A stretch of DNA of 64,000 bases, from assembly GCF_029109325.1 (NCBI RefSeq), contig NZ_JAQKQJ010000002.1, forward strand, positions 235,310 to 299,309. The letters run 5' to 3'. Positions within the stretch are counted from its first letter, which is position 1, and every line of letters starts with the position of its first letter. Shown piece after piece: positions 17,408 to 25,294 of the stretch. Made by a program: the position numbers and the translations under genes. Below the pieces are notes generated by a model. It saw only the letters and a program-made list of their open reading frames with translations, was not told where the DNA came from and ran no database searches. This DNA comes from Nodosilinea sp. PGN35 (GTDB lineage Bacteria; Cyanobacteriota; Cyanobacteriia; Phormidesmidales; Phormidesmidaceae).

Positions 17408-17785
17408 CTAATTGCCGCAGCTCAGCACCGTGGCGGCGGGATTTTCTGCGATCGCCTGCTGCATGTTGGTGGGGTTGGGTCTGCCGAAGGTGCTGAGGGT
17501 CTGCACATCCTCGGGGGAGGGCACGGCCCCAGCCACCTCCTGCCCCAGGTCGCTGATATAGATCACCCGGTCGATGGTGAGCTGGCGCTGCTCCTGCTCG
17601 GCGTAGAGAGCGGCGTAGCGATCGCCCACCTGCTGCTGCCACTGGGCGGGGGCGCAGTAGCTGCGATCGATGATCACCGTCACCGCCGGGCCAGCCAGAA
17701 ACTGGCGCACCCCCAGCCCCAGGCCAGCAAAGGCCAACCAGCCCAGGCCCAGGGTATAGATCAGTCGTTGGTTGGGGTTGCGCAT
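17408..17785 (-). CDS. Small membrane-anchored hypothetical protein
   Basis: A 125-aa protein with a single N-terminal hydrophobic segment (LIYTLGLGWLAFAGLGLGV) followed by a soluble domain containing VTVIIDRSYCAPAQWQQQVG and DRVIYISDLGQEV. I do not recognise the family. The DxS near VIIDRSY and the ISDLG strand resemble parts of a von Willebrand A-like fold, which would fit its position just downstream of a VWA-domain gene on the same strand, but this is speculative. Confidence 0.55.
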   Translation of the reverse strand: MRNPNQRLIYTLGLGWLAFAGLGLGVRQFLAGPAVTVIIDRSYCAPAQWQQQVGDRYAALYAEQEQRQLTIDRVIYISDLGQEVAGAVPSPEDVQTLSTFGRPNPTNMQQAIAENPAATVLSCGN

Positions 17786-17819
17786 GGGGACGGGTCGTAG
17801 AGCCTCAAAAACCGGGGAA

Positions 17820-17885
17820 AACGGTACAGGGTATAAGGTCTAAGGTATAGGGTATGGAGCGACACCTTGTACCCTATACCCTGAA
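17820..17885. repeat. Heptamer-type repeat forming a hairpin
   Basis: Units such as GGTATAG/GGTCTAA lie between two genes. GGTATAGGGTA at 17844-17854 pairs perfectly with TACCCTATACC at 17870-17880. The hairpin lies just after the VWA gene, between it and the next gene on the same strand. Confidence 0.6.
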
Positions 17886-17895
17886 CCTCAAACCC

Positions 17896-19638
17896 CTAAA
17901 GATTAACCTGGAACAGATCCTTAAACAGGGTTTGCACGTTGTTGGGGGTGCCCTGCTGCACAGTGGATTCGCGCAGGGCGGCGATCGCCTGCAATTCGCC
18001 CTGGTTGACCTCACCGTAGGCGATCGGGTAAAAGCGCACGTCGCTGTGGGTCAAAATGTCTTGAACGGCGTCAAAGGTGTAGCCCCGGTTGACCTCGCCA
18101 TCGCTGAGCAGCAGCAGGTAGTAGCGCCCGTTGGGGTCTTTTTCTTTTTGGGCCAGCAGGTCGGCGAGGCCCACCATGGCTCCGTCGTACATGGCGGTGG
18201 CTCCGTCGGCCCGCAAACTGTCCACGGTGGCCAAAAACTTCTGGTGCTGAAGCTGGTCAAAGGGGGCGAGGGGCAGGCGGCGGGCGGGTGTATCGGCAAA
18301 GGTGACGATGCTGACGTAGTTGCCCGCGTTGATCTGCCCGGCGGCGACCCGCAGCCCATCCTTGAGCGCCTGAATGCGCTCTCCTTCCATGGAGCCGCTG
18401 GTGTCGATCACCAGGGCCATGTAGACGGTGCGGCCCCCGTCTTTGCGCAGCTTCCAGTTTGACTGGGCGGCCAGCAGGGTCTCACCGTTGGGGAAGGGGG
18501 GCACCTGGTTGGCCTTCAGGTAGTCGGTTTCGACAAAGCCCTGCTGCTGGGCCAGGGTCTGCATTTCGGCGGACTGGGCAAAGGTGGCAAACCGCTCTAG
18601 GGCCGCCGCCTGCTGGGGTGTGTTCCAGTCAAAACCCACCAGGGGGTTGTTGTGGGGCACGCCAAAGGGCACAAACTCGGTGTCGCTAAAGCCGGGCACC
18701 TGCCGCAGGGCCAGGTAGTTCTGGTATTCCAGCGGGAAAGCCTGGAGGTTGCTCTGGTCGCGCAGGAACAGCTCTTGCAGGTCGAGGGTGGTGGGCGTGG
18801 TGATCAGCACCTGCTGCTGAAACTGGTCGAAGACCGAGTTGACCTGGGGGGTTTGCAGCTCGGCCACGGTGAGCTGACCGCCGTTTTGCTGGTGCCCCGC
18901 CGCCCGCCAGTAGAGGGTGTAGAGCAGGTTGAGGGCGGTGGAGCTGCTGTAGGGGTTGGGGTAGGCGACGGTGACTTCGCCCGAGGCGATCGCATTCAGC
19001 AGCCGGTCAAAGCTGACGGTGCCGTTTTCGGCCAGGCTGTCGTAGACGGGCTTGGGCAGCACCCAGCCCGCCGTGTTGGGCACCAGGCGATCGGCCACGG
19101 GCACGGTGCTCACCCCCTGGCTCTGCACCATGGCCACCCAGAGGTCGTTGGAGGGGCTGTAGCCCTGGGGCTGCACGGCCTTGGCCCCCAGCAGCCGAGC
19201 GGCGGTGCCCGAGGCCACCTGGCGCACCCCCACCTGAATCACTTCCCCCGAGGGCAGGGTCTCTTGCCGCTGGTTAAAGGCTTGGGCGACTTCTACCAGC
19301 CAGCGCTCGTTTTGGCGATCGACGTTGGCCTTCTCAGAGGAGCTGTAGATCTCGATGTAGGCGGTGTTGCCGCCGCCGGGCTGGGCCGCGTGCAGCGGAA
19401 AGGTGTTGACATCGGGCAGGGGGTCTTCGATCTGGTCGGTGGTGTAGCGGCTGGCCACCTCGTCGGCGATCAGGTCTTCGCCGATGTTGATTTTGGGCAA
19501 GACCGACCGCTCTAGGGCCTGACGAGCGCTCTCTACCGAGTCAACCTGGGCGGTGCCGTTGAACGCTCTTGGTGTGCAGTTCCACAGCAGCACGGCGCAG
19601 AGGCTGAGGAGGAAGAGGATGGGGGGGAGGCGGCGCAT
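17896..19638 (-). CDS. VWA-domain lipoprotein with extracellular solute-binding-like domain
   Basis: A 580-aa protein from the ATG at 19638. The frame is open 48 codons further, but that part is Pro/His-rich and repeat-derived. The N-terminus MRRLPPILFLLSLCAVLLWNC is a signal peptide with a cysteine at a lipobox-like position. Residues about 60-370 look like a periplasmic solute-binding domain (TAYIEIYSSSEK, GYSPSNDLWVAMV, AYPNPYSSSTALN). Residues about 385-580 are a VWA domain with an intact MIDAS motif (VIDTSGSMEGER) and LLSDGEVNRGYTF. Proteins of this layout are usually exported adhesion or stress factors of unknown mechanism. It appears to form a minus-strand group with its neighbours on both sides. 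Confidence 0.75.
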   Translation of the reverse strand: MRRLPPILFLLSLCAVLLWNCTPRAFNGTAQVDSVESARQALERSVLPKINIGEDLIADEVASRYTTDQIEDPLPDVNTFPLHAAQPGGGNTAYIEIYSSSEKANVDRQNERWLVEVAQAFNQRQETLPSGEVIQVGVRQVASGTAARLLGAKAVQPQGYSPSNDLWVAMVQSQGVSTVPVADRLVPNTAGWVLPKPVYDSLAENGTVSFDRLLNAIASGEVTVAYPNPYSSSTALNLLYTLYWRAAGHQQNGGQLTVAELQTPQVNSVFDQFQQQVLITTPTTLDLQELFLRDQSNLQAFPLEYQNYLALRQVPGFSDTEFVPFGVPHNNPLVGFDWNTPQQAAALERFATFAQSAEMQTLAQQQGFVETDYLKANQVPPFPNGETLLAAQSNWKLRKDGGRTVYMALVIDTSGSMEGERIQALKDGLRVAAGQINAGNYVSIVTFADTPARRLPLAPFDQLQHQKFLATVDSLRADGATAMYDGAMVGLADLLAQKEKDPNGRYYLLLLSDGEVNRGYTFDAVQDILTHSDVRFYPIAYGEVNQGELQAIAALRESTVQQGTPNNVQTLFKDLFQVNL

Positions 19639-19809
19639 TGGGGGGAATGGGGGGTGGGGGAGGTGAGGGGGGGTTAGGGAAGTAGATACAGGGTGGGGCG
19701 GGGGGTTTCCTGAGGGTTTTTGGAAATTGGGGTTGGCGGTGTAGCGTGGGTCAAGCGCCCCAGGACTGGTTATATTCAGCAAGTTCTGGGGGGCGACCCA
19801 CGGCTGAGG

Positions 19810-20457
19810 TTACGAGGGCTCTTGGTTGTCTTGGAGGATGGTTTTGTTGGCCTCGATCATGGTTTGCAGACGGTGGGGCAGGGTGCTGTCGGCGGCGGTG
19901 TCGAGGGTGGAGAGGGCGACCTGGTCTTGGAGCTGCTGGAGCTGGGAGTGGGTGGCGGCGAGGCGATCGCGGCTGGCGGACAGGCGCTGCTGGGCCATCT
20001 GTTGGTAGGCGGGGGTTTCGATCTGGTCGAGCACGGCCAGGCCGTCGGCTACCTGGCCCGAGAGGTCGAGCACGGTGTGCAGGGCTTCGAGCAGGTCTAC
20101 TTGCAGCAGGGGGTCGCGATCGTAAATGCGGACGGCAAAGCGCTGGGACTCTGTGGCCCAGACCTGGACTTCGCGCCAGGCTTTTTGGGCCTTGGGGGGC
20201 ACCCGCTGCCCCAGGGTACCCAGCTGACTGGCAAAGGTTTGGGCGTCAAGCAGATCGCCGCTGTTTGCCGTGGCTGCTCTGGAGCGAAAGCCCGCCGCCC
20301 AGCTGCTCACCATGGCCGCCGCCACGCCCGAGCCCGCCAGCACGGCCACGGGCTTTGGCCCTGCCAAAACTATCATCAGGGCGTAGCCCAGGGCGGTGCC
20401 CCCCAGCAGCAGATAGGTCTGGGGCAGCCCCCACAAGGTCGATTGGCGCATACCCAT
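19810..20457 (-). CDS. Membrane-anchored coiled-coil hypothetical protein
   Basis: A 215-aa protein with two adjacent hydrophobic segments near residues 12-50 (TYLLLGGTALGYALMIVLAG and VAVLAGSGVAAAMVSSW), then a charged helical region with coiled-coil potential (RLAATHSQLQQLQDQVAL). The organisation is reminiscent of XpaC-like membrane proteins found beside VWA or TelA genes, but I cannot confirm it. It lies between a VWA lipoprotein gene and a secreted-protein gene on the same strand. Confidence 0.6.
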   Translation of the reverse strand: MGMRQSTLWGLPQTYLLLGGTALGYALMIVLAGPKPVAVLAGSGVAAAMVSSWAAGFRSRAATANSGDLLDAQTFASQLGTLGQRVPPKAQKAWREVQVWATESQRFAVRIYDRDPLLQVDLLEALHTVLDLSGQVADGLAVLDQIETPAYQQMAQQRLSASRDRLAATHSQLQQLQDQVALSTLDTAADSTLPHRLQTMIEANKTILQDNQEPS

Positions 20458-20492
20458 AGCCTGCTAAACCCGTTAACTAACGCTACTGTAGC

Positions 20493-21086
20493 CTAGGGCA
20501 CCGTCAGCGTTCCACCCAGGGCGTTGATGGCGTCAGACAGCTGGGGTTCGGCGGTTTGAGTCGCTGCCACCAGCAGCAAAAATACCGATTCACCGCGCTG
20601 GCGGGCAAAGATTTTGCCGGTGATGGGCTGGGGCGGAGCGGCTCCCTGGCTGAGGCGACCCGTCCAGTTGATGCGGATGCCGCCGCCGGGGATGGGCTGC
20701 ACATCGTCGCCCGCCACAAAGCCTTCCCCAGCGCCAAAGGTGCTCTCGGCGGCGGCCACCAGGGCGGCCTCAGGGGTCAGGGCCGAGGGCAGGGGGGCCA
20801 CCGCCACGGTGTAGGCCAAACTGCCGTCCGCCGCCTGAAACAGCGGATTGCCCCCCGCCGAACTGACGCTGTAGCCCTCAAAAATACCGATCTGAAACCG
20901 GCCCTGGGGGTCTGCAAAGCTGCCGCTGACCATGGGCAGGGCCGGGGCTAGGGCTGGCGGTGGGGCGTTGGTCTGAGCTAAGGCATGATTTTTGACGATC
21001 GAGCCCGCCTGAGCCAGGCTGAAACTCACGAGTATGGCCACAATGGCTAAAAACAGTAGCCCCGTTCGCCGCGCTAGCCGCCCCAT
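20493..21086 (-). CDS. Secreted hypothetical protein
   Basis: A 197-aa protein. The N-terminus MGRLARRTGLLFLAIVAILV and following SFSLAQA form a signal peptide. After a Pro/Ala-rich spacer comes a compact domain with GRFQIGIFEGYSV, SLAYTVAVAPLP and GKIFARQRGESVFLLLVAA. The alternating strands and the GRFQIGIFEGY lead-in resemble PsbP-like or other small lumenal/periplasmic beta proteins. I do not assign a function. It is the first gene of the minus-strand group that continues through the VWA protein. Confidence 0.6.
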   Translation of the reverse strand: MGRLARRTGLLFLAIVAILVSFSLAQAGSIVKNHALAQTNAPPPALAPALPMVSGSFADPQGRFQIGIFEGYSVSSAGGNPLFQAADGSLAYTVAVAPLPSALTPEAALVAAAESTFGAGEGFVAGDDVQPIPGGGIRINWTGRLSQGAAPPQPITGKIFARQRGESVFLLLVAATQTAEPQLSDAINALGGTLTVP

Positions 21087-21203
21087 GGTGAATTCCTCAG
21101 AATGTCACCGCTAAGCATAGCAACCGCTGCCAATACCTGGCGCTTCTTCTATAGAATTTAACGGGCATGCCAAGATAGGGTATGAGGTACTGCGGTCGTT
21201 GCC

Positions 21204-21493
21204 ATGCAAACCACCACGCTCTACAGCCAAGACTTCTATGCCTGGACTCATCGCCCTGATCGAGGCGATTGAATCGTTGGGCAGGCAGGAACGGCAAGAC
21301 CTGCGGAGCCGCCTGGGGGTGCTGCTGGGGCATTTAATTAAGTGGCACTACCAGCCCGAGGCTCGCTCCAAAAGCTGGCGGGCCACCATTCGAGAGCAGG
21401 GTCGATCGAGAGACACCCCTGGAGCCTGCCCAGCTACCGCTGTCCTGCCCGTTCTCTGAGACGGAAATTTTTGCCGAGCCAGTAGAGCTGTAA
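21204..21493 (+). pseudogene. DUF29 family pseudogene
   Basis: Pieces of a DUF29 protein occur in three successive frames. An N-terminal MQTTTLYSQDFYAWT starts at 21204. A core LIALIEAIESLGRQERQDLR...GHLIKWHYQPEARSKSWRA lies in the next frame. The C-terminal tail LEPAQLPLSCPFSETEIF lies in the third, stopping at 21493. Compared with normal DUF29 proteins (about 140-150 aa), part of the N-terminal helix region and most of the C-terminal third are missing. No single frame gives an intact protein. DUF29 is a cyanobacteria-rich family of unknown function. Confidence 0.75.
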
Positions 21494-21500
21494 AGCATTG

Positions 21501-21602
21501 ACCTAAGGCGACTTCTGGAAAACTTTTTTCCTGGTGGTGGGCATTGCCCACCCTACGGTGGTTGCAGTCGCCGGGTAGAGCGGGGATCTTTATTTTCTAG
21601 AA
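21501..21602 (-). repeat. Dispersed repeat B, copy 1
   Basis: About 100 bases whose complement reads GATCCCCGCTCTACC, then GACTGCAACCACCGTAGGG, then GGGCAATGCCC, ending AAGTCGCCTTAGG. Related copies on the plus strand are at 46193-46275 and 50376-50476. The core can fold on GTGGGCATTGCCCAC. It directly follows the DUF29 pseudogene. Confidence 0.7.
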
Positions 21603-21607
21603 ATGTC

Positions 21608-22819
21608 CTAAGGCTGAAAGTAGGCCTCTACGCAGCGCACGAACATCTCGACGCCGAGGCCCAGGGCGGTTTCGTCGAAGTCGAAGCGGGGGTGGTGGTG
21701 GGGGTAGGCCAGGGCCTTGTCGGCGTTGGCCGAGCCCAAAAAGAAGTAGCACCCCGGCACTTCCTGCAAAAAGAAAGCCATGTCTTCGCCGCCCATGGTG
21801 TGGCAGTCGGGCACTACCCCCGCCGGGGTCTCGACCACCGCCAAAGCCACCGATCGCACCAGGTCGGCCATGGCCGCATCGTTGATCACAGGCGGGTACA
21901 GCGCCCGGTAGTCAAAGCTGTAGTTGGCCCCGTGGGCCTGGCAAATGCCCGCGATGATCTGCTCCAGGCGGGGGGCAAAGTAGTCGGCGTAGGCCGGGTC
22001 GAAGTAGCGCACGGTGCCGCCAAAGGTGGCGGTGTCGGCAATCACGTTTTGGGCCTTGCCCGCGTGAAACTGGCCCACGGTGACCACCGCTGCCTTGGTG
22101 GGGTCGATATTGCGGGCCACAATGGTTTGCAGCGCGTTGACAATCTGCGCCCCCACCACGATGGAATCCACGGTTTGGTGGGGCAGCGCCCCGTGGCCCC
22201 CCTTGCCCTGCACCGTGCAGGTAAAAAATTCGGAGGCCGCCATCAGCGCCCCGGTGCGTACGCCCACGGTGCCCAGGGGCAGGTTGTTCCACAGGTGCAG
22301 GCCAATCATCGCCTCCACGTCGGGGTTTTTGAGCACCCCGGCCTCGATCATGGGTTTCGCGCCCCCCGGCCCCTCTTCGGCAGGCTGAAAGACGATTTTG
22401 ACGGTGCCCGCAAAGTCGCGGTGGGTAGCGAGGTAGTAGGCGGTGCCCAGGGCGATCGCCACGTGGCCGTCGTGGCCGCAGGCGTGCATCACCCCGTCGT
22501 GCTGCGAGCAGTAGGGCACGGGGTTTTCTTCCTGAATGGGCAGGGCATCCATGTCGGCGCGAATGCCCAGCACCGGGCCGTGGCGGCTGCCCTCGATCAC
22601 CGCCGCCACGCCGGTTTGGGCGATGTGGCGCTGGTGCTCAATACCCCACTCGCTGAGCTTTTCGCAGATAAAGTCAGCGGTCAGCCATTCTTTAAACCCC
22701 AGCTCGGGCCTCTGGTGCAGGCCGCGCCGCCAGGTGACTAGCTGCTCTTGCAGCGCCTGGATGGCGGGACGAATGCGATCGCGGTTGACGGGCAGCGGCG
22801 GAGCGGTGGTGGCAAACAT
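21608..22819 (-). CDS. M20-family amidohydrolase (N-acyl-amino-acid hydrolase type)
   Basis: A 403-aa protein of the M20D peptidase family. Conserved features are WRRGLHQRPELGFKE, the metal-site motifs GIRADMDALPIQEEN and HACGHDGHVAIALG, the FQPAEEGPGGAK segment with the catalytic and metal Glu pair, and the C-terminal HTMGGEDMAFFLQEVPG. Relatives remove acyl groups from amino acids (hippurate hydrolase, IAA-amino-acid hydrolases) in the cytoplasm using two zinc or manganese ions. The dimerisation (lid) domain VQGKGGHGALPH is intact. It looks monocistronic. Confidence 0.9.
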   Translation of the reverse strand: MFATTAPPLPVNRDRIRPAIQALQEQLVTWRRGLHQRPELGFKEWLTADFICEKLSEWGIEHQRHIAQTGVAAVIEGSRHGPVLGIRADMDALPIQEENPVPYCSQHDGVMHACGHDGHVAIALGTAYYLATHRDFAGTVKIVFQPAEEGPGGAKPMIEAGVLKNPDVEAMIGLHLWNNLPLGTVGVRTGALMAASEFFTCTVQGKGGHGALPHQTVDSIVVGAQIVNALQTIVARNIDPTKAAVVTVGQFHAGKAQNVIADTATFGGTVRYFDPAYADYFAPRLEQIIAGICQAHGANYSFDYRALYPPVINDAAMADLVRSVALAVVETPAGVVPDCHTMGGEDMAFFLQEVPGCYFFLGSANADKALAYPHHHPRFDFDETALGLGVEMFVRCVEAYFQP

Positions 22820-22990
22820 GGCGCGATAACGAAAAAAAGAGGTTCAGCACACCTCCCAAACGGGCGAGAGGTAACTCTATCAGCATAAACCAGTTGCCCT
22901 GACCCCTTGGGCGAACCGGCCCCAGGCAGACCCCGACCCAGCATTTGCAGTTTAATGGAAATATTCAATCCATCCATATAGCTCAGGTCT

Positions 22991-23476
22991 ATGACGCTCC
23001 AGGAACTACAGGATCAGGCTCTGCAACTCTCTGTTGAGGCCCGTTGGCAGCTCGTAAACACGGTGCTGGCCTCGCTACAGAAAGAAACCCACTGCGCCCT
23101 GATGGAACCCGACCCCGCCTTTCCCGACATCGCCTTTCGCTCCGATGCCGAAAATAGCTGGGTGCCCGTGGTGCACGGCACCAGTATCCACGTGCGCACC
23201 GTGGTGATGGCGGCCACCGAATGGGACTGGTCAGCGGAGCAGATCGCTGAAGAATACGGCCTTTCTGAAGCCCAGGTTGAGGCAGCTCTGGTGTTTTACC
23301 AGGCCCACGGCAGTGAGGTCACCGAGGCCTTTGCCGGGTTAGCACCAGCTGAGCCAGCACCAGCGACCGCCCTAGAACCGACCGCCCCAGAGCCCACTGC
23401 CCCAGAGCCCACTGCCCCAGAGCCCACTGCCCCAGAGCCCAGCGCCCTAGAATCGGCTGAATCGGCCAGGGTATAG
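22991..23476 (+). CDS. DUF433-domain protein with tandem Pro-Glu-rich tail
   Basis: A 161-aa protein. Residues 1-35 form an antitoxin-like N-terminal helix region (MTLQELQDQALQLSVEARWQ). Residues about 45-112 are a DUF433 domain, a small helical DNA-binding-like fold, with GTSIHVRTVVMAATEW and SAEQIAEEYGLSEAQVEAAL. The tail carries consecutive EPTAP pentapeptides encoded by a 15-bp tandem repeat. DUF433 proteins are often antitoxins of a PIN-like DUF5615 toxin, but no such toxin follows here. Confidence 0.75.
   Translation: MTLQELQDQALQLSVEARWQLVNTVLASLQKETHCALMEPDPAFPDIAFRSDAENSWVPVVHGTSIHVRTVVMAATEWDWSAEQIAEEYGLSEAQVEAALVFYQAHGSEVTEAFAGLAPAEPAPATALEPTAPEPTAPEPTAPEPTAPEPSALESAESARV
23380..23447. 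repeat. 15-bp in-frame tandem repeat
   Basis: The unit GCCCCAGAGCCCACT is repeated about four times, encoding EPTAP units in the DUF433 protein tail. Copies are nearly identical, so the number probably varies between strains. Confidence 0.8.
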
Positions 23477-23557
23477 CCTCCTCCTCTCCCCCTCTATAGA
23501 TCCCTCAAATACAAAGGAGCGTTAAACTGTCAATAACACAATCACAAAAGTTAACAA

Positions 23558-23830
23558 ATGTTTCCCGATCTGATTGGCGCTACCCGAGACTACTGGCGCA
23601 AGCTGGATGAAGTCGAGGCGGCCTACCGCCGCAACGAGCTGACCATTCAAGAAGTTGACGCCGAAGTCGAGGCGCTAATGGTTGAGCTGGGCCAAACCCG
23701 GCGGCAGCAGCTGCGCGACGCGTGGGCGGCTTTGCAAACCTTTGTGAACCAGCAGGGAGAGGCCCTGGTGGGGGTGACGGCGCTGGGCATGCTGGCCTAC
23801 GTTTGGCTGGTGGTGAACGGTCAGGCTTAA
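23558..23830 (+). CDS. Small tail-anchored hypothetical protein
   Basis: A 90-aa protein with an N-terminal charged helical region (DEVEAAYRRNELTIQEVDAEV and LGQTRRQQLRDAW) and one C-terminal hydrophobic helix (ALVGVTALGMLAYVWLVV). No family is recognised. It follows the DUF433 gene by about 80 bases on the same strand and could share its transcript. Confidence 0.55.
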   Translation: MFPDLIGATRDYWRKLDEVEAAYRRNELTIQEVDAEVEALMVELGQTRRQQLRDAWAALQTFVNQQGEALVGVTALGMLAYVWLVVNGQA

Positions 23831-23974
23831 CCTGGGTTATTCACGAACGGGCACGAACGGGCCAGAGGCGCACGCAAAAGAAGGCTTGCCCGCGACGGTG
23901 CCTGGGGCGGCATCGCTCAATAGTACAAGTAAACTATATTAGACTGAGGTGAAACGACGGCCCTAGGGGCGGGA

Positions 23975-25222
23975 GTGCCAGCCATGGGTGTGCCCAGTCA
24001 GATTCAAAAGCAGGTGGATGCCGTTTACCGCGCTGAATCGCGGCGGGTATTTGCCACCCTGATTCGCCTGCTGGGCGACTTTGACCTGGCTGAGGAAGCG
24101 CTCCACGATGCCTTTGCCGTGGCCCTGGAGCGGTGGCCACGGGAGGGCACCCCCAGCAACCCGCGAGCCTGGCTGGTTTCGGTGGGGCGCTTCAGGGCGA
24201 TCGACACCCTGCGGCGGCGCACTCGGTTTGATGCGTCGCTGGCGGAGCTGGCCCAGCGACTCGATACCGCTGCGATCGCAACGGCTGAGGAAGCCGATGT
24301 GGAGGACGATCGCCTGCGGCTAATCTTTACCTGCTGCCACCCGGCGCTGCCCCAGGACGCCCAGGTGGCGCTGACTCTGCGGGAGGTCTGCGGCCTTAGA
24401 ACCGAGGAAATTGCCAGCGCCTTTTTAGTGGCTCCGCCCACGCTGGCCCAGCGTATCGTGCGGGCCAAGGCCAAAATTCGCGCGGCGGGCATTCCCTACC
24501 AGGTGCCATCGATAGAGGATCTGCCGGATCGCCTGGATACGGTACTCCAGGTGATTTATTTAGTGTTTAACGAAGGGTATGCGGCCTCGTCGGGGGCGGC
24601 GCTGACGCGGGCCGATCTCTCCGGCGAAGCCATTCGGCTGGGGCGACTGGTGCTGGAACTTCTGCCCGACCCGGAAGTGATGGGGCTGCTGGCCCTGATG
24701 CTGCTGCAAGAGTCGCGGCGCGCGGCCCGCACGTCGCCAACGGGGGATCTGGTACTGCTGGCCGATCAAGACCGGGCGCTGTGGAATCGGGCCCAGATTG
24801 CCGAGGGGCGATCGCTGGTGCAGCAGGCCCTAGCGACGGGGCAGGTTGGCCCCTACGGGCTCCAGGCGGCGATTGCCGCCGTCCATGCCGAGGCCCTCAG
24901 CCCCGCCGCCACCGACTGGGCGCAGATCGTTGGGCTATACAGTCTGCTGGCCCAGGTGGAGCCTTCCCCTGTGGTGCAGCTTAACCGGGCGGTGGCGGTG
25001 GCCATGCGCGATGGCCCCCAGGCCGGACTGCAACTGCTGGATGAGGTTTTGGCCGACGGCAATCTGGCCCACTACCATCTGGCCCACGCGGCCCGAGCCG
25101 ATCTGTGTCGGCAGCTGGGGGAGATGGCTGAAGCAAAGGAGTCGTACCAGCGAGCGCTAGATCTGGTCAAGCAGGAGCCCGAGCGCCGGTTTTTAGAAGG
25201 CCGTCTGCGTGAACTGGCCTGA
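23975..25222 (+). CDS. ECF-type RNA polymerase sigma factor with long C-terminal domain (ECF42/DUF6596 type)
   Basis: A 415-aa protein; GTG at 23975 or, more likely, ATG at 23984. The N-terminal half has sigma region 2 (VYRAESRRVFATLIRLLGDF, AWLVSVGRFRAIDTLRRR) and region 4 (LTLREVCGLRTEEIASAFLV...QRIVRAKAKIR). The second half is the helical TPR-like DUF6596 extension (VLQVIYLVFNEGYAA, QLNRAVAVAMRDGP, AHAARADLCRQLGEM). This layout is that of ECF42 sigma factors, which are normally encoded next to a DGPF/YCII-like protein. No such neighbour is found here. Its targets are unknown. Confidence 0.9.
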   Translation: MPAMGVPSQIQKQVDAVYRAESRRVFATLIRLLGDFDLAEEALHDAFAVALERWPREGTPSNPRAWLVSVGRFRAIDTLRRRTRFDASLAELAQRLDTAAIATAEEADVEDDRLRLIFTCCHPALPQDAQVALTLREVCGLRTEEIASAFLVAPPTLAQRIVRAKAKIRAAGIPYQVPSIEDLPDRLDTVLQVIYLVFNEGYAASSGAALTRADLSGEAIRLGRLVLELLPDPEVMGLLALMLLQESRRAARTSPTGDLVLLADQDRALWNRAQIAEGRSLVQQALATGQVGPYGLQAAIAAVHAEALSPAATDWAQIVGLYSLLAQVEPSPVVQLNRAVAVAMRDGPQAGLQLLDEVLADGNLAHYHLAHAARADLCRQLGEMAEAKESYQRALDLVKQEPERRFLEGRLRELA

Positions 25223-25294
25223 GAGGTGTTTACGAGGTCGGGTGGCTGAGTAGAAACGTTGTGGGCAGGCAAAAGCGACTATCGACAAACAATC

